NCBI RefSeq assembly: GCF_000964465.1
Contig: NZ_BANH01000005.1
Location: 153,603 to 217,602, forward strand
Length of the DNA stretch: 64,000 nucleotides
Direction of reading: 5' to 3'
From: Gluconobacter thailandicus F149-1 = NBRC 100600
GTDB lineage: Bacteria; Pseudomonadota; Alphaproteobacteria; Acetobacterales; Acetobacteraceae
Shown here: positions 37,719 through 46,280 of the stretch, in pieces
How the letters are laid out: each line of letters opens with the position of its first letter
Position numbering within the stretch: the stretch's first letter is position 1
The notes under the pieces: model-generated
What the model saw: only the letters and a program-made list of their open reading frames with translations
Databases searched by the model: none
What the model was told of the DNA's origin: nothing
Program-made: the position numbers and the translations under genes

Positions 37719-39857
37719 TTATGTCAGGCCGGCGGCCAGAAAAGCCTGATGAAGTTCAGTCTTTTTTGCATCCCCAAGATATGGGAAACGGCTCAGAATC
37801 TTTGAAATTGTCAGATCCGGGACCAGCCTGTTCAGGTGGTCACGCACATGCTGGATTTCTTCATCGCTTTCGTCTTCTTCAACGAGAGCAACAAGATAAT
37901 AGACCAACGCACTCGGGTAGTTGGGGTAAAGCCCTGCCATCAGACGCCCCATTTCGATGACATCCCGGCGCTCGCCCCCAAGCATCATGACCATCATGAA
38001 GAACGGCCTGATCAGGATATAAAGAGGTGAATGATACGGATTGTTTCGTAACTGCCCGGCGAGTTCTGCCGCCCCCTTCAAATCCTCGTCGAACAGGCGC
38101 AGCAACAGCTGACACAGCATGTAGTCGGGAAGATCATTCCCGCTTTTGAGACCACCCAAGGCCTTTGCCAGCATTCGAACAATGGACCGGGCCATCGGAA
38201 GAGAGCCTCGATCATGCATAAGCAGCGTCGCCAGCAGGACCGCCCCTCCCGATGCATCAGGCTTGAGATTGACAAGCTGTCGAGCAAACTCAACACCCTT
38301 CGCCAGAAGCTTTGTCCCTTCATTACTCCAGTCATTTTCGTAACGGATCAGGCAATACAGAACCTGCATGAGGGCAACATTCCCCTCCCGCGCGTCCTCA
38401 GCCCCTGCCATATCCAGCAACTGACTAACCTCTGGAAAGACCTCGTTACTCCCTTTGAGAAGGAGCTTGAAAACTCGTGCCGCTTTCCCCAGGGCAGACA
38501 GCTCGCTATTCGCCCTGTTGGCTGTGCGTCTCGCTTCTGCCAGCAAAAGCCCCCACTGCATAGCCGCTGCAGGACCGATCAAACCTGAAGCCACCGACAT
38601 CGGGTCTGTCCCCGGGAGATCATAGTGAGTGCCCCAGACGATAACACCACCCGCCCGAACATCCATAACTTTCAGAATCAGGCGAAGTGCCTGATCTGAA
38701 GCCCCAACACGCACCGCGCCTGTGATGATGTAGTCCGCCCCAAGGCTGCGGTAGGATGCCATCGGGTTCGCAGGGTCCGGTATGAAGCCTTCAGGCATAG
38801 CGACAATGTCGAATGTATCGACATGCACGAACAGCAGTTCAAACTGATCGCTGAGACTGGTCGCACATTTCAGTTCGATTTCCTTATGTCCATCCGTCGT
38901 GAAGGGCGAAAGGATCAACAGGGAAATCTTGCGTGACTGGCCAACAGCCATCCTGGCGAGATGCAGAGGCAGAGCCAGCATGGGATCGGTTCGCTGACCC
39001 GCCACTCCTCCAGAAAAATTCTCATCGCCCACTGAAGCCTGCGCAGAAACCACCTCGGGCACCATGACATCCGAAGATGCAGCACTATGGGCCTGCCCGG
39101 GAGCTTTCAGAACACTTGCCAGCACCCCCTGAGTAAGAGGACTGAGCGTCAGTCCGTCTTCCTGCCCCAGTACTCTGGTAGCCTGCTCAGCCAGCATCGT
39201 GGCACGAGCGTGCTCCCCCCGCCGTAAAGCATTCTGGATTTTGGCCCGCCACGCAGCTTCGTTGAGTGGATCAACCTTAAGAAGACGGTCCGTGACATCG
39301 TCAACCTGCTCGGGGTCCGTCAACTCACGCAGACAGCCTTCATAAATCGTAAGTAAATGATGAGACAGTCTGGCTCGCTGCTGATCCAGCCACTCATCAA
39401 GGGCTGGATCAATACCACTCAATTCTCCGAGAAGAATTTCTTCAGGAGCTGGAATACTATCAATAGTCCGGACACTGGCTGTCAGGATACGTTCGGCGTC
39501 CACAGAGGTCAGAGCCGACTTCAACGTCAAAGAATGACGTTGCACATCTATGAGATCGACGCCCACAGGACTCAAAGCATCCAGCAGCCGGTGAATTTCC
39601 TGTCGCAACGAAGCACGAGCCATATCTTCAGGCCGTCGGCTCCATAGCAATTCGGCAAGCCGGGATCGAAGAACCGGTTTTCTGTCCGAAAGGGCGAGAA
39701 TAGCCAGAAGCGCACGCGTCTTTCCACCAACAGGAAGAACGCTTTCGTCCGTCAGTGTCCGTGCCTCCATCTGGCCGATTAACTTGAGACGTAGCAATGT
39801 GGGATCGGTTTCACGAGCCTGACGTACGGAACCGGAAAGCATTTTGGTCATACCCAT
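37719..39857 (-). CDS. SARP/BTAD-type transcriptional regulator with TolB-like region
   Basis: A 712-residue protein. The N-terminal part (about residues 20-110) has an OmpR-like winged helix (LLAILALSDRKPVLRSRLAE, LLWSRRPEDMARASLRQEI), followed by a bacterial transcriptional activator domain with TPR-like helices to about residue 240. A TolB-like N-domain follows (about 310-440, with SLGADYIITGAVRV) and a helical C-terminal region. This arrangement occurs in alphaproteobacterial SARP-like regulators; targets are unknown. Start candidates are ATG 39857, 39851 and 39842. It is monocistronic, with a long gap upstream. Confidence 0.8.
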   Translation of the reverse strand: MGMTKMLSGSVRQARETDPTLLRLKLIGQMEARTLTDESVLPVGGKTRALLAILALSDRKPVLRSRLAELLWSRRPEDMARASLRQEIHRLLDALSPVGVDLIDVQRHSLTLKSALTSVDAERILTASVRTIDSIPAPEEILLGELSGIDPALDEWLDQQRARLSHHLLTIYEGCLRELTDPEQVDDVTDRLLKVDPLNEAAWRAKIQNALRRGEHARATMLAEQATRVLGQEDGLTLSPLTQGVLASVLKAPGQAHSAASSDVMVPEVVSAQASVGDENFSGGVAGQRTDPMLALPLHLARMAVGQSRKISLLILSPFTTDGHKEIELKCATSLSDQFELLFVHVDTFDIVAMPEGFIPDPANPMASYRSLGADYIITGAVRVGASDQALRLILKVMDVRAGGVIVWGTHYDLPGTDPMSVASGLIGPAAAMQWGLLLAEARRTANRANSELSALGKAARVFKLLLKGSNEVFPEVSQLLDMAGAEDAREGNVALMQVLYCLIRYENDWSNEGTKLLAKGVEFARQLVNLKPDASGGAVLLATLLMHDRGSLPMARSIVRMLAKALGGLKSGNDLPDYMLCQLLLRLFDEDLKGAAELAGQLRNNPYHSPLYILIRPFFMMVMMLGGERRDVIEMGRLMAGLYPNYPSALVYYLVALVEEDESDEEIQHVRDHLNRLVPDLTISKILSRFPYLGDAKKTELHQAFLAAGLT

Positions 39858-39860
39858 CAA

Positions 39861-40498
39861 TATCCGTAATCAGAACGTGGTTCCGGGCGAAAACAGCACT
39901 GAACCCAAGCAGACATCCGACACGAAATCATGACAAGCACCCTCAAACCCAAGCAAACCTGAAGCTGCGCTTCAAAGCGCATGCTGTAGGAACAGGGTGC
40001 CGCATTGCCATCCTTCCTACCCAAGCGCTGATAATGTCCAGCGACCACTTCTCCGCCGCACGAGATTCAAACTCACGATGGATTACGGCCTTTTTTTGGA
40101 GGTTAAAAACCTGCAGCACCAAGACAAGGCGGGCAGACATGCCTCCAAATGCTCTACTTTCTCACGTCCCGTCCGGAGGACAGCTTACGAACAGAAAGCC
40201 ACCTGAGAATATTTTCTTGATACAGACGTTTCTATAAGTTTGATACCAAGAAACCTAACAGGCTGTTGGTGACTGGAAGCACAGCCGAAACAAAAGCGCA
40301 AGAAACATCTTCTCTTTGAAATGGCATCCTTTTGTAGGAATTGCTCTCTCGAATCCTTGTTTTGGAAATAATATTTAAATTGTTTCTAGAAATTGGTAAT
40401 TTAATTTTCATATGTTTTTTCTCAGAATAACGTTTGGAAAGATTTAGTTTTTTTATTTTTAACGTATTTTTTCAGTGTCAGCCGATACCCGCCCCGCC
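39861..40498. other. Long gap with an AT-rich segment, no gene seen
   Basis: The first part, next to the SARP gene, should hold its promoter. From about 40220 to 40480 the composition turns strongly AT-rich with runs of T and A, unlike the rest of the window. The open frames that cross here are not supported by a ribosome binding site or by any recognised protein. The stretch leads into the tRNA-Arg promoter. Confidence 0.5.
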
Positions 40499-40527
40499 TT
40501 GCGAAAAGAACGGTCGTGCGATAACAC
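40499..40527 (+). promoter_or_regulatory. Possible promoter of tRNA-Arg(CCU)
   Basis: TTGCGA (40499-40504) and TAACAC (40522-40527) lie 17 nt apart, placing a start about 6 nt before the tRNA 5' end, a normal distance. The -10 is weak. Confidence 0.35.
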
Positions 40528-40538
40528 TTCCAACGTGT

Positions 40539-40850
40539 GTCCGCGTAGCTCAGCAGGATAGAGCACAGGATTCCTAAGTTTGAATTGGGCGCTATGGCAG
40601 GAAACTCCATAGTGGATTCGCTCAAATTCGGGGAACGCTCTGACTTTCTTGAGTCGTGCCAATCCCGAGCCAAGCTCCCTGCCGTGGCAGAGAGAAGGTG
40701 TAGAGACTGTACGGGCGACACCTGGGCCCTCAGAAAGCCTTGGTGAAGAGACAGTCCAGACCACGAACGCACTTAATCAAAAGTGCGGCGGCGAAAGCCG
40801 AAGTGGTATGAATCCTGGGGCCGGAGGTTCGAATCCTCTCGCGGACACCA
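40539..40850 (+). tRNA. tRNA-Arg(CCU), split by a group I intron
   Basis: Exons 40539-40575 and 40811-40850 join into a 77-nt tRNA with encoded CCA. Acceptor stem GTCCGCG/CGCGGAC (7 bp), D arm GCTC/GAGC, anticodon stem CAGGA/TCCTG with loop TTCCTAA (anticodon CCT, 40573-40575) and T arm GGAGG/CCTCT with loop TTCGAAT can all be drawn. The tRNA reads AGG codons. Between anticodon position 36 and position 37 lies a 235-nt insert with group I features. The unspliced gene would be missed or mis-bounded by simple tRNA finders. Confidence 0.95.
40576..40810 (+). ncRNA. Group I self-splicing-type intron (IC3-like) in tRNA-Arg(CCU)
   Basis: The 5' exon ends in U and the intron ends in G, as group I introns require. 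P1 can be drawn as CCTAA (40573-40577) with TTGGG (40585-40589), placing a U-G wobble exactly at the splice site. P2 follows as CGCTATGG/CCATAGTG with a GAAA loop. Core segments CAAATTCGG (40623-40631), CCGAGCCAAGC (40665-40675), GGTGTAGAGACT (40697-40708) and AGTCC (40753-40757) match the Azoarcus tRNA-Ile intron as I recall it. Two 3' hairpins (GCACTT/AAGTGC and GGC-GAAA-GCC) precede the end. There is no room for a homing endonuclease. Group I introns in tRNA-Arg(CCU) are known from Agrobacterium. Confidence 0.93.
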
Positions 40851-40858
40851 CACTTCCC

Positions 40859-41170
40859 TTAAAAGCTGACAGTTTTGTCCTGCGGAATACGCTGCATGGG
40901 AATGTTGTGCGGAATTCCCAGAAGGGCATGCAAGAGATAAACGAGGAAGGCTGCCGTAAGCAGAACGGCCAGCAGTCGGCCGAAAATACGTAACGCCAGT
41001 CCGATGAGTGCGAAGAACAGAAGCAGCAGCAATATCGTCTGGATCGGGCCTTGGATCCCCATACTGCCCAGAGCAGAACGAACCGCCAGTTCGACAAAGG
41101 TGACCGCGGCTACGATCAGCCCTAGCAACGTCAGAATGAAGCCGACCAGCGTATCAAAAATGGACTGCAT
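40859..41170 (-). CDS. Small two-segment membrane protein, function unknown
   Basis: A 103-residue protein with a hydrophobic stretch near residues 8-30 and another at about 44-85, long enough for one or two further membrane segments. There is no signal peptidase site. The ATG at 41170 is well placed and the stop lies 9 nt from the 3' end of the tRNA gene on the other strand. I recognise no family. It is divergent from an AEC transporter. Confidence 0.7.
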   Translation of the reverse strand: MQSIFDTLVGFILTLLGLIVAAVTFVELAVRSALGSMGIQGPIQTILLLLLFFALIGLALRIFGRLLAVLLTAAFLVYLLHALLGIPHNIPMQRIPQDKTVSF

Positions 41171-41332
41171 GATTTGACCATGAAAGAAAATGGGACAGAT
41201 TTGCTCCAGAAAGACACTCCCCAGCAGTCAGGTCAATCACTACCCGCACTTGCAGGGATGGACGAATGGTAACGATGTCATTACGAAAGAACCCTGACAT
41301 AGCTGGAACTTCCGCATTTTTATGAGCATTAC

Positions 41333-42313
41333 ATGACCAGTTCTCCCAACCTGCTGCTCACGATCGTTGAAGCGATCCTTCCGATCCTGGTCACGCTCGG
41401 TTTCGGTTATTTCGCTGCTTATCGCAAAGATTTCGATGCCCAGCAGGCGGGTGTTCTGACGCGGCTGGTCATGCTTTACGCGCTGCCTCTCGAACTTCTG
41501 GTCTCCATTCTCAGCACCCCGAAAGCCCAGGTTCTTTCCGCTGGACCTGTTGCCGTACTGATCCTTCTTGCGATGGTCGGCGGGTATTTTGTTGTCTTTT
41601 CAATTTTCCGTTTTGCGCTCAAACGCCGACTGAGCGAAGCGGCCATGATTGCCATGACCGTTACCGGACCTTCGGTGCCCTTCATTGGTATTCCGGTTCT
41701 TGGTCAGATTTTTGGCGCTGCAAGTGGCGTCCCCATCTCCATTGCTGCGCTGGCAATGAATCTGATCCAGCTTCCTATCACGCTCATCCTCATGGGGCAT
41801 GATCATGAAGGCCGCCAACCCCGGTCACCATCTGCCGAGCGGCGTGACGAACTGAAGGAACTTGTAGGACACCTCCTGCACTCCTGCCGCGAACCAGTCG
41901 TCTGGGTGCCGCTCATGGCGCTGATCCTTGTGAGCGCAGGCGCCTTCATTCCGCACTTTCTGAAAGGCTCGCTCCAGCTTTTGGGACGCACAACAGGCGG
42001 CGCTGCCCTTTTCGCCTCCGGGGTCGTACTTTTTACCCGCCAGGTCCGTTTCAGCCCGTTGGTCGGTACGATTGTAGGTGTTCGGAATATTATGATCCCC
42101 GGCATCATCTACATTCTCGCACGCCTGTGGCACCTTCCTGTTCAGGCACTTCAGGAAAGTGTGTTGACGATGGCAATCCCGAGCGCTTCCATCAACGTTA
42201 TCCTGGCGATGCGGTATCATGTGCTCGAACGCGAAATCGCATCGGTCCTGTTTTTCGGAACACTCAGTTCCATTGCAACGATGGCATTTTTCATATGGCT
42301 CACCGGCGCTTGA
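41333..42313 (+). CDS. AEC-family transporter
   Basis: A 326-residue inner membrane carrier of the auxin efflux carrier (AEC) family, which in bacteria includes malonate and malate carriers. About ten hydrophobic segments are visible, with the N-terminal VEAILPILVTLGFGYFAAYR and a polar central loop (about residues 160-180, rich in Arg, Ser and Glu). Substrate cannot be named. Its end overlaps the phosphatase gene by 19 nt, and a 2-hydroxyacid dehydrogenase follows, so an organic acid role is possible but only inferred. Confidence 0.88.
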   Translation: MTSSPNLLLTIVEAILPILVTLGFGYFAAYRKDFDAQQAGVLTRLVMLYALPLELLVSILSTPKAQVLSAGPVAVLILLAMVGGYFVVFSIFRFALKRRLSEAAMIAMTVTGPSVPFIGIPVLGQIFGAASGVPISIAALAMNLIQLPITLILMGHDHEGRQPRSPSAERRDELKELVGHLLHSCREPVVWVPLMALILVSAGAFIPHFLKGSLQLLGRTTGGAALFASGVVLFTRQVRFSPLVGTIVGVRNIMIPGIIYILARLWHLPVQALQESVLTMAIPSASINVILAMRYHVLEREIASVLFFGTLSSIATMAFFIWLTGA

Positions 42314-42780
42314 AGAGTTTCCTGTTTGTCTGCACAGGTAATATCTGCCGTTCACCACTCGCAGAACTCGCCATGCGTCGGGAAGCTACGATCCGCGGCC
42401 TGAAGCTTGATATCGATTCAGCCGCGACCGGGCACTGGCATCTCGGTTACCCTCCAGATCCAAGAGCATGTCGTGTCGCACTTCAACACGGACTGGATGC
42501 GTCGAACCTTCGCGCTCGGCTGGTAACACGCGAAGATTTTGAGCGTTTTGATCATATTCTTGCGCTCGACCATTCCCACCTGTCTTACCTGCGTAATCTT
42601 CAGCCCGATGGAAGCAAGGCTCGTATTTCCCTGATGCTGGACCATCTCCCAGGTCGACAGGGAAGCGCCGTAGCAGATCCCTATTACGGCTCTGACGAAG
42701 GTTTTGATGTCACCTGGCAGGAAGTCGAAGCAGCGTGCCGCCATCTTGCCGAAAAAGAACTTGGCCCGGTTGAGGCTTAA
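42295..42780 (+). CDS. Low-molecular-weight protein tyrosine phosphatase
   Basis: A 161-residue cytoplasmic phosphatase. The CX5R P-loop is CTGNICR (Cys13, Arg19) and the general acid Asp lies in VADPYYG near residue 130, the standard LMW-PTP layout. The ATG at 42295 lies inside the end of the AEC gene. Targets may be tyrosine kinases of polysaccharide synthesis, though none is encoded nearby; arsenate reductase activity is less likely without an ars context. Confidence 0.92.
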   Translation: MAHRRLKSFLFVCTGNICRSPLAELAMRREATIRGLKLDIDSAATGHWHLGYPPDPRACRVALQHGLDASNLRARLVTREDFERFDHILALDHSHLSYLRNLQPDGSKARISLMLDHLPGRQGSAVADPYYGSDEGFDVTWQEVEAACRHLAEKELGPVEA

Positions 42781-42803
42781 CGTCACCAGATTGGAGAACC
42801 GCC

Positions 42804-43736
42804 TTGTCTTCCCGCCCTGACATTCTCGCAATCGACCAGTTCCCGCCGGCAATCAAGGAACGACTGGAAAGCCTGTTTACAGTCCATCAGTATGAAGGAA
42901 TTGAAGCCCTCTCGCCTTATGCGAATAAAATCCGCGGCGTGGCGACGGGCGGCGGATCAGGCCTTCCCCGCCCCATTATGGACGCCCTTCCCGCTCTGGA
43001 AGTCATTTCGGTAAACGGGGTCGGCACTGACCAGATTGATCTGGAAGACGCACGCCAACGCAAGATTGGTGTAGCGACAACCCTTGGAACGCTTACGGAT
43101 GACGTCGCAGACATGGCCATCGTCCTCACGCTTGCGGTCATGCGCGAAACCGTTCTCAATGATCGCCTCGTCCGCGAAGGCAGATGGCCAACTCAGCCCC
43201 TTCCCCTCTCCAGAAGCGTTACCAAAAAGCGTATGGGAATTGCGGGCTTTGGCCACATCGGACAAGCCATTGCACACCGTGCCGCAGCCTTTGGCATGGA
43301 TCTGGCTTACTTCAATTCCCGCCCCCGTGCAGAAAGCCCACTACGCTTTGAACCCGATCTGAAAGCCTTGGCAGAATGGTCGGATGTTCTTGTTCTGGCG
43401 GTTTCGGGCGGTCCACGCTCGGCGAACATGGTCAATGCCGAGATTCTGGACGCACTCGGACCTGACGGCGTGCTCATCAATATTGCGCGCGGCTCAGTTG
43501 TCGACGAGGCCGCTCTCCTGTCTGCTCTGAAGCAGAAGCGTATTGCTGGAGCGGGCCTGGATGTGTTCCAGAACGAACCTAATATCAATCCAGAGTTTTC
43601 CACTTTGGAGAATACAGTTCTTCAGGCCCATCAGGCCTCGGCAACTATCGAGACAAGAACGGTAATGGGCAATCTCATGGTCGACAATCTCGTGGCCCAT
43701 TTCGAAGGTAAGTCTCTACTGACGCCTATTCTGTGA
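42804..43736 (+). CDS. D-2-hydroxyacid dehydrogenase (TTG start)
   Basis: A 310-residue NAD(P)-dependent oxidoreductase of the D-isomer-specific family, similar to glyoxylate/hydroxypyruvate reductases. The Rossmann motif is GIAGFGHIGQAIA (about residues 147-159), with a basic RPR after the second strand that suggests NADPH use. Catalytic Arg lies in NIARGSVVDE, Glu in QNEPNIN and His in LQAHQASAT. The start is TTG 42804, supported by GGAG seven bases upstream and by the expected N-terminus. Gluconobacter uses such enzymes for 2-keto acid reduction; the substrate here is open. Confidence 0.9.
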   Translation: MSSRPDILAIDQFPPAIKERLESLFTVHQYEGIEALSPYANKIRGVATGGGSGLPRPIMDALPALEVISVNGVGTDQIDLEDARQRKIGVATTLGTLTDDVADMAIVLTLAVMRETVLNDRLVREGRWPTQPLPLSRSVTKKRMGIAGFGHIGQAIAHRAAAFGMDLAYFNSRPRAESPLRFEPDLKALAEWSDVLVLAVSGGPRSANMVNAEILDALGPDGVLINIARGSVVDEAALLSALKQKRIAGAGLDVFQNEPNINPEFSTLENTVLQAHQASATIETRTVMGNLMVDNLVAHFEGKSLLTPIL

Positions 43737-43738
43737 CG

Positions 43739-44506
43739 TCAGGGTAGAAACTGTTCGGCGATAATGCGTTCGGACAGACCGTGATCCGGGTCGAACAGGA
43801 CCGTAGCATGCTGCCTGCGGTCCTCTTTCACCACGACTTCCACAACATTCCGAATTTCCTTGAAATCCGCTACTGCCGCAGTCGGACGCTTGTCCGTATC
43901 AAGCAGCGTCAACCGAACCACAGCCGTTGACGGCAAAAGAGCTCCCCTCCACCGCCTCGGACGGAAAGCCGAGATAGGAGTTAAAGGGAGAATATTCGCA
44001 CTCAGAGGCACAATCGGGCCATGTGCGGAAAGATTGTAGGCTGTGGATCCTGCCGGCGTAGCAACAATCACGCCATCGCAAATCAGTTCCTCCAGCCTTG
44101 TCCGGCCATCAATCTCAATCCGGATCCTGGAAGTCTGCCGCGTCTGTCGAAAGAGGAACACATCATTGAAAGCTTTCCCTTCGACGACCTCACCACTGAC
44201 AGTTGTCGCAGTCATATGAAGCGGATGAAGCAGAGAAGGCTGAGCGTTTAGCAAACGCTCCGGCAGGTTATCCTCATCCGGAGTGTTCATGAGGAAGCCG
44301 ATGGTGCCGTAATTCATACCATAGACAGCGAGATCCAGACCGAGCACCCGGTGAAGTGTCTCCAGCATGAACCCGTCTCCGCCCAGACTGACCGCAACAT
44401 CTGCCTCTTCTAAAGGGACATTGCCATAACGGGCAGCAAACACAGCAAGCGCGTCTTGTGCCGCATCGGTAGCAGCAGCTGTGAAAGCGATTTTCATAGT
44501 GGTCAA
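43739..44506 (-). CDS. nadK: NAD kinase
   Basis: NAD kinase makes NADP+ from NAD+ in the cytoplasm. The product is 255 residues from a TTG at 44506, or 252 from ATG 44497; the TTG has a better ribosome binding site and overlaps the nitrilase gene by 4 nt. The GGDG motif is in [10 protein letters not shown] and the second motif in [17 protein letters not shown]. Length is short, as for alphaproteobacterial NadK. It follows the flagellar and nitrilase genes on the same strand. Confidence 0.93.
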   Translation of the reverse strand: MTTMKIAFTAAATDAAQDALAVFAARYGNVPLEEADVAVSLGGDGFMLETLHRVLGLDLAVYGMNYGTIGFLMNTPDEDNLPERLLNAQPSLLHPLHMTATTVSGEVVEGKAFNDVFLFRQTRQTSRIRIEIDGRTRLEELICDGVIVATPAGSTAYNLSAHGPIVPLSANILPLTPISAFRPRRWRGALLPSTAVVRLTLLDTDKRPTAAVADFKEIRNVVEVVVKEDRRQHATVLFDPDHGLSERIIAEQFLP

Positions 44507-45345
44507 ATCAGCCGCCTGTTTGCCTGCACGGGCATTCTCCCCCGCACCTGTCGGACCTCATCCATATCAAGATCAGCCCCCCCCCAGCCTTCTTCACTAC
44601 CCAATTGAAGAATAACCTCTCCCCATGGATTGACGATCATGGAATGGCCATAGGTCTGGCGCTGATTGCCTTGCCCATCGACATGCCAGCCAGTCGTTCC
44701 ACACGCTATTACCCACGTCTGAGACTCAATAGCGCGAGCACGGACAAGAATGTCCCAGTGAGCTTCACCCGTTTGCTGCGTAAACGCTGCGGGCAGAACA
44801 ATCATCTCAACATCCGCAGCCCGAAGTGCAAGAAACAGCTCAGCAAACCTCAAATCATAGCAAATCGCGAGGCCGGTCGGGACGCCATCAATATCGACGA
44901 CTTCGATCGCTTCCCCGGGCACATAATTATCGCTTTCACGATAGCCGTCCCCATTGGGTGTAATAACATCGAAGAGATGGATTTTTCTGTAACGCCCACA
45001 TTCCTCGCCATCAGGGTTGAAAACGAGTGAAGTATTGGCAAGCTTGTCGCCCGACTCAGGCCCTACAAGTTCTCCAATTGAACCACCGTGAACCCAGACA
45101 TTATGTTCCCGGGCCATGGCCCTCAACGCTTCGTAGAGTACACCTCCAGCATCGCCTGGATCAGGTAGAAGCTCTGCATTAGCCTGCTTGGTCGCAGCCG
45201 AACCACCCAGACAGCTCCAGATTTCAGGCAGCACCACAAGATCTGGCTTCCGAGCTTTGACAGCTTCTGAAACCAGCCGCTGAGCTTGAAGGATATTGGC
45301 ACTCCGGTCCGCCGAAGGAGCCATCTGGATCAGGGCAACGCGCAT
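44503..45345 (-). CDS. Carbon-nitrogen hydrolase (nitrilase superfamily, Nit-like)
   Basis: A 280-residue enzyme of the nitrilase superfamily. The Glu-Lys-Cys triad is readable: Glu in VLPEIWS, Lys in [10 protein letters not shown] and Cys in LAICYDLRF. It most resembles the Nit1/Nit2 group, which act on deaminated glutathione or omega-amides. The start ATG 45345 (MRVALIQMA) is preceded by AGGAA; upstream in-frame codons add nothing conserved. It lies between flhG and nadK on the same strand. Confidence 0.9.
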   Translation of the reverse strand: MRVALIQMAPSADRSANILQAQRLVSEAVKARKPDLVVLPEIWSCLGGSAATKQANAELLPDPGDAGGVLYEALRAMAREHNVWVHGGSIGELVGPESGDKLANTSLVFNPDGEECGRYRKIHLFDVITPNGDGYRESDNYVPGEAIEVVDIDGVPTGLAICYDLRFAELFLALRAADVEMIVLPAAFTQQTGEAHWDILVRARAIESQTWVIACGTTGWHVDGQGNQRQTYGHSMIVNPWGEVILQLGSEEGWGGADLDMDEVRQVRGRMPVQANRRLI

Positions 45346-45416
45346 GGTCGGTACATTTCCTGGGAACAGTAACCCAGGAACCATAGGCGATCCCTTGAAG
45401 AGACGTAAGCCGCGAT

Positions 45417-46280
45417 TTACTCCATCGCAGGTAAGTTCCCCTGGACCACTTGGCGAACCAGCCGGCCAACATCTACGGCCGCCGGGGAAGCCGGGAACGT
45501 TTCCAGAAGACTGGACTGCTTCCGGATTGCCGCAGGAACTCTACTGTCTTTCCGCACTGTTCCTGCAAGCTGAGGTTCCCATTTTAAAAAGAAACGACAC
45601 GCTTGCAGCAGCTTTTCATATGTCTGGATGCCACTACGATGACTGGAAGCTTGATTGATAACCAGTTGACAGTGCATATCGTCTCCGCCGACCCGTCGCC
45701 GATCTCTTAGATAAAGCTTCATTATGGCGTAAACGTCTGCCAAAGCCGTAGGCTCGTCCGTGGTGACCGCCAGTAGCTGATCTGAAATAGCCGCCAGATG
45801 CCTGGTGATCGGGTCAATTCCCGCGCAGAGATCCAGCAGAATGAAATCATACTGTTTTGCCAGCCGGAGAGACAGCAGCAGCTTGTCAAGCGACGCACAA
45901 TCCATCCCGGAAACAGCCGAAACACCAGACCTTCCCGGGAGGACGTCAAACGAAAACGCAGAGAGACCAGCTCCTCCACGAAAATGCTGAACACCCGCCT
46001 CAATCGTTATGTTTCCGGATAAAATATCCATCACATCGTAGGTTGGAACAAGTCCAAGCTGGATATCCACATTCGCCAGGCCGAAATCCCCATCAAAAAT
46101 GAGAACCTTATATCCCGAACATGCCAGAACCTGTGCCAGCGAGACAGAAAGCCAGGTCTTTCCCACGCCCCCCTTCCCCGACGCCACTGCAATAATCCGC
46201 GTCCGGCTCGAACGAGAGGGAGTAACTCCTGTAGCTTTCGGTGGGGACGGTTTGATTTGATGATCCATGACCGGGCCCAT
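45417..46280 (-). CDS. flhG: Flagellar number regulator FlhG (MinD-like ATPase)
   Basis: FlhG (FleN) is a MinD-like ATPase that limits polar flagella number together with FlhF. The product is 287 residues. The deviant Walker A motif SGKGGVGKT is near residue 34 and FILLDLCAGID forms the Walker B region. The start overlaps the flhF stop by one base (TAATG); ATG 46268 is an alternative. The N-terminal DQA-type activation helix of well-studied FlhG is not evident. Position directly after flhF supports the call over a chromosome-partitioning ParA. Confidence 0.88.
   Translation of the reverse strand: MGPVMDHQIKPSPPKATGVTPSRSSRTRIIAVASGKGGVGKTWLSVSLAQVLACSGYKVLIFDGDFGLANVDIQLGLVPTYDVMDILSGNITIEAGVQHFRGGAGLSAFSFDVLPGRSGVSAVSGMDCASLDKLLLSLRLAKQYDFILLDLCAGIDPITRHLAAISDQLLAVTTDEPTALADVYAIMKLYLRDRRRVGGDDMHCQLVINQASSHRSGIQTYEKLLQACRFFLKWEPQLAGTVRKDSRVPAAIRKQSSLLETFPASPAAVDVGRLVRQVVQGNLPAME

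Noticed and set aside
40422..40772. Open frames on both strands through the tRNA-Arg locus (also 40649-40993 on the plus strand).
   Set aside because: They cross the tRNA exons and the intron core, whose sequence is explained by RNA structure.
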